Source: Rhodospirillales bacterium
Lineage (GTDB): Bacteria > Pseudomonadota > Alphaproteobacteria > Rhodospirillales > Defluviicoccaceae
Length of the DNA stretch: 64,000 bases
NCBI GenBank assembly: GCA_016712375.1
Contig: JADJRE010000018.1
Coordinates: forward strand, 28,186-92,185
Direction: 5' to 3'
Shown: piece after piece, positions 62,625 to 64,000 of the stretch
Numbering within the stretch: position 1 is the first letter of the stretch
Layout of the letters: the number at the start of each line of letters is the position of its first letter
Made by a program: the position numbers and the translations under genes
Notes under the pieces: generated by a model
Seen by the model: the letters and a program-made list of their open reading frames with translations, nothing else
The model's database searches: none
What the model was told of the DNA's origin: nothing

Positions 62625-64000
62625 ATGATCACCCGGGAAGACCTGCTGAGGGGTGCTCCGCCGCCTGTTCCCCTGACAGCCGCCGATGTGCGTGAAGCCC
62701 GGGGGAGCCAGGCGCGCCAACTCGTGGTGCTCGACGACGACCCGACAGGCACCCAGTCGGTGGCTGAACTCCCGGTGCTTAATTCATGGACCATCACCGA
62801 TCTGGAATGGGCGCTGACGACGGGCGCCGCTGCGGTCTATGTCATGACCAATTCTCGGTCCCTCGACCCGCACGAGGCTGCCGAGCGCACCCGGGAAGTC
62901 GTCCGGCCCGCCCTGGCGGCGTCGGAAGCTCTCGGCATCGAGGTCGATTTCGTGTCCCGATCCGATTCCACGCTGCGCGGCCACTTTCCTTTAGAGCCCG
63001 ACGTCATCATCGCGGAACTGGCGGCAGCGGGGCGTCCGATCGACGCGACGGTCGTCGTTCCCGCCTTCGGAGATGCCGGACGCATTACGCTCAACTCGAT
63101 ACACTACGCTGGCAGTGCCGCCGCCGGCTACGTTCCGGTGGGGGAGACCGAGTTTGCCCGCGACGCCACCTTCGGATACCGGAGCTCCGATTTGCGCGAG
63201 TGGGTCGAGGAGAAGTCGGGCGGTCGCATTTCCGCCGGGGATGTGGCGACCATCGTTCTCGACGAGATCCGCGCCGGTCCCGATGCGGTGGCAGCCAAGC
63301 TGCTGCCACTCGCCGAGAGGCGCTGCGTGGTCGTCGACATCATCGAGGAGTCAGACCTGCGCTCCCTGGCGCTGGGACTGATGAAGGCCGAAGAGGCCGG
63401 AAAGCGCTTCGTGTTTCGCGTCGGGCCCCCCTTCGTCCGCGCCATGATCGGACAAGAGGTCAACCCGCCGCTGACCGCAGAGGAGGTAGCGGCCATTCGC
63501 CGCGCCAAGTCGGCCTTCGGCGGACTGATCGTGGTCGGTTCGCACGTCGACCTGACAACCCGGCAGCTCAACGCCCTGCGGGCACGTCGCAGACCCATCG
63601 AGTTCGAGATCGAAGTCGCCAAAGTGCTTGGCGATGAACGCGAGACACACTTGGCCGACATCGTCGCCCAGGTCGCCGGGGCGTTGGCCAACGGCAACGT
63701 CGTCGTCGGCACCTCACGCACCCTGGTGCGCGGCACGGACGGTGCCGACTCGCTGCGCATTGCCCGCGCCGTCTCGGATGCCGTGGTGCAGGTGGTGCGC
63801 CGGGTCCTGGACATCGCCCCGCCGCGCTTCGTGATAGCCAAAGGCGGCATCACCTCCTCCGATGTCGCCAGCCGCGGCTTGGAGATCGGCCGCGCCATGG
63901 TGCGCGGTCCCATGCTGCCCGGCATCGTGTCGCTATGGGAGCCGACCAGCGGTCCCGCTTGCGGAATTCCCTACATCGTCTTCGCCGGGAACGTCGGCAC
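62625..64000 (+). CDS. Four-carbon acid sugar kinase (DUF1537), 3' end beyond the window
   Basis: 458 codons to the window edge without a stop, from the ATG at 62625 (AAGGAATT upstream). 'LVVLDDDPTGTQSVAELPVL' (the catalytic DDDPTG), 'VDFVSRSDSTLRGHFPLEPD', 'VVPAFGDAGRITLNSIHYAG', 'RFVIAKGGITSSDVASRGLE' near the end. Phosphorylates four-carbon sugar acids such as threonate or erythronate, usually in a catabolic operon with an OtnC-type decarboxylase and a dehydrogenase, which would be to the right. OtnK is the closest name; substrate not provable here. Confidence 0.9.
   Translation, partial: MITREDLLRGAPPPVPLTAADVREARGSQARQLVVLDDDPTGTQSVAELPVLNSWTITDLEWALTTGAAAVYVMTNSRSLDPHEAAERTREVVRPALAASEALGIEVDFVSRSDSTLRGHFPLEPDVIIAELAAAGRPIDATVVVPAFGDAGRITLNSIHYAGSAAAGYVPVGETEFARDATFGYRSSDLREWVEEKSGGRISAGDVATIVLDEIRAGPDAVAAKLLPLAERRCVVVDIIEESDLRSLALGLMKAEEAGKRFVFRVGPPFVRAMIGQEVNPPLTAEEVAAIRRAKSAFGGLIVVGSHVDLTTRQLNALRARRRPIEFEIEVAKVLGDERETHLADIVAQVAGALANGNVVVGTSRTLVRGTDGADSLRIARAVSDAVVQVVRRVLDIAPPRFVIAKGGITSSDVASRGLEIGRAMVRGPMLPGIVSLWEPTSGPACGIPYIVFAGNVG

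Noticed and set aside
1..64000. CRISPR arrays, complete insertion sequences, rRNA genes
   Set aside because: No regularly spaced repeats, no transposase and no rRNA sequence were seen.

Overview
The window is high-GC DNA from an anoxygenic phototrophic alphaproteobacterium, most likely a member of the Rhodospirillales or a relative. This is inferred from the purple-bacterial photosynthesis gene cluster with pufC, the C4-pathway 5-aminolevulinate synthase, the petABC order, and the fused MaoC-phosphate acetyltransferase/ackA/fabI cluster. I cannot name the genus from sequence alone.

Layout. 0-22.3 kb: one half of a photosynthesis gene cluster. It starts with the C-terminal part of a bacteriophytochrome (BphP) facing a heme oxygenase. 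The long leftward superoperon follows: crtEF-bchCXYZ-pufBALMC, with hmuO downstream. crtDC is divergent from crtE, and crtIB and bchIDO also run leftward. Three perfect TGT-N12-ACA sites (PpsR/CrtJ type) lie before bchC, between crtE and crtD, and before crtI. The crt set (E, F, D, C, B, I, no crtA) fits spirilloxanthin-type carotenoids. bchFNBHLM, bchP, bchG, puhA and ppsR are not in this window. 22.3-24 kb: a scar with an integrase fragment, a pyridoxal-kinase fragment and a broken small gene. 24-35 kb: a CitE-like lyase, glgC, petABC, trmL, hemF, pgk, a diguanylate cyclase, and a Mn-sensing yybP-ykoY-type riboswitch in front of a UPF0016 transporter. 35-50 kb: hemA, an FkbM-like gene, an amino-acid permease, guaB, an outer-membrane protein, guaA, a PIN/Arc-type toxin-antitoxin pair, fabI-ackA-pta, a cold-shock gene and ldh. 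50-57 kb: a cell-wall cluster (atypical class A PBP, L,D-transpeptidase, flavodoxin-like protein) and a photolyase. 57-64 kb: a thioesterase, a trypsin-like peptidase/nuclease fusion, a DUF6152-like pair behind tandem palindromes, tRNA-Glu with a phage-like gene beside it, and the start of a four-carbon acid sugar kinase.

How it works together. BphP needs biliverdin, which HmuO makes. BphP proteins of this domain type act against PpsR, whose candidate operators control bch and crt genes. hemA and hemF feed the tetrapyrrole pathway, and petABC closes the cyclic electron-transfer loop with the PufLMC reaction centre.

Caution. At least 19 single-base indels interrupt or distort otherwise well-conserved genes (bchZ, bchY, crtE, bchD, pgk, fabI, ackA, pta, csp and others). 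Most look like a missing base, several in homopolymers, and two genes carry compensating pairs. I read these as sequence or assembly errors rather than real gene decay, and give gene extents across them.
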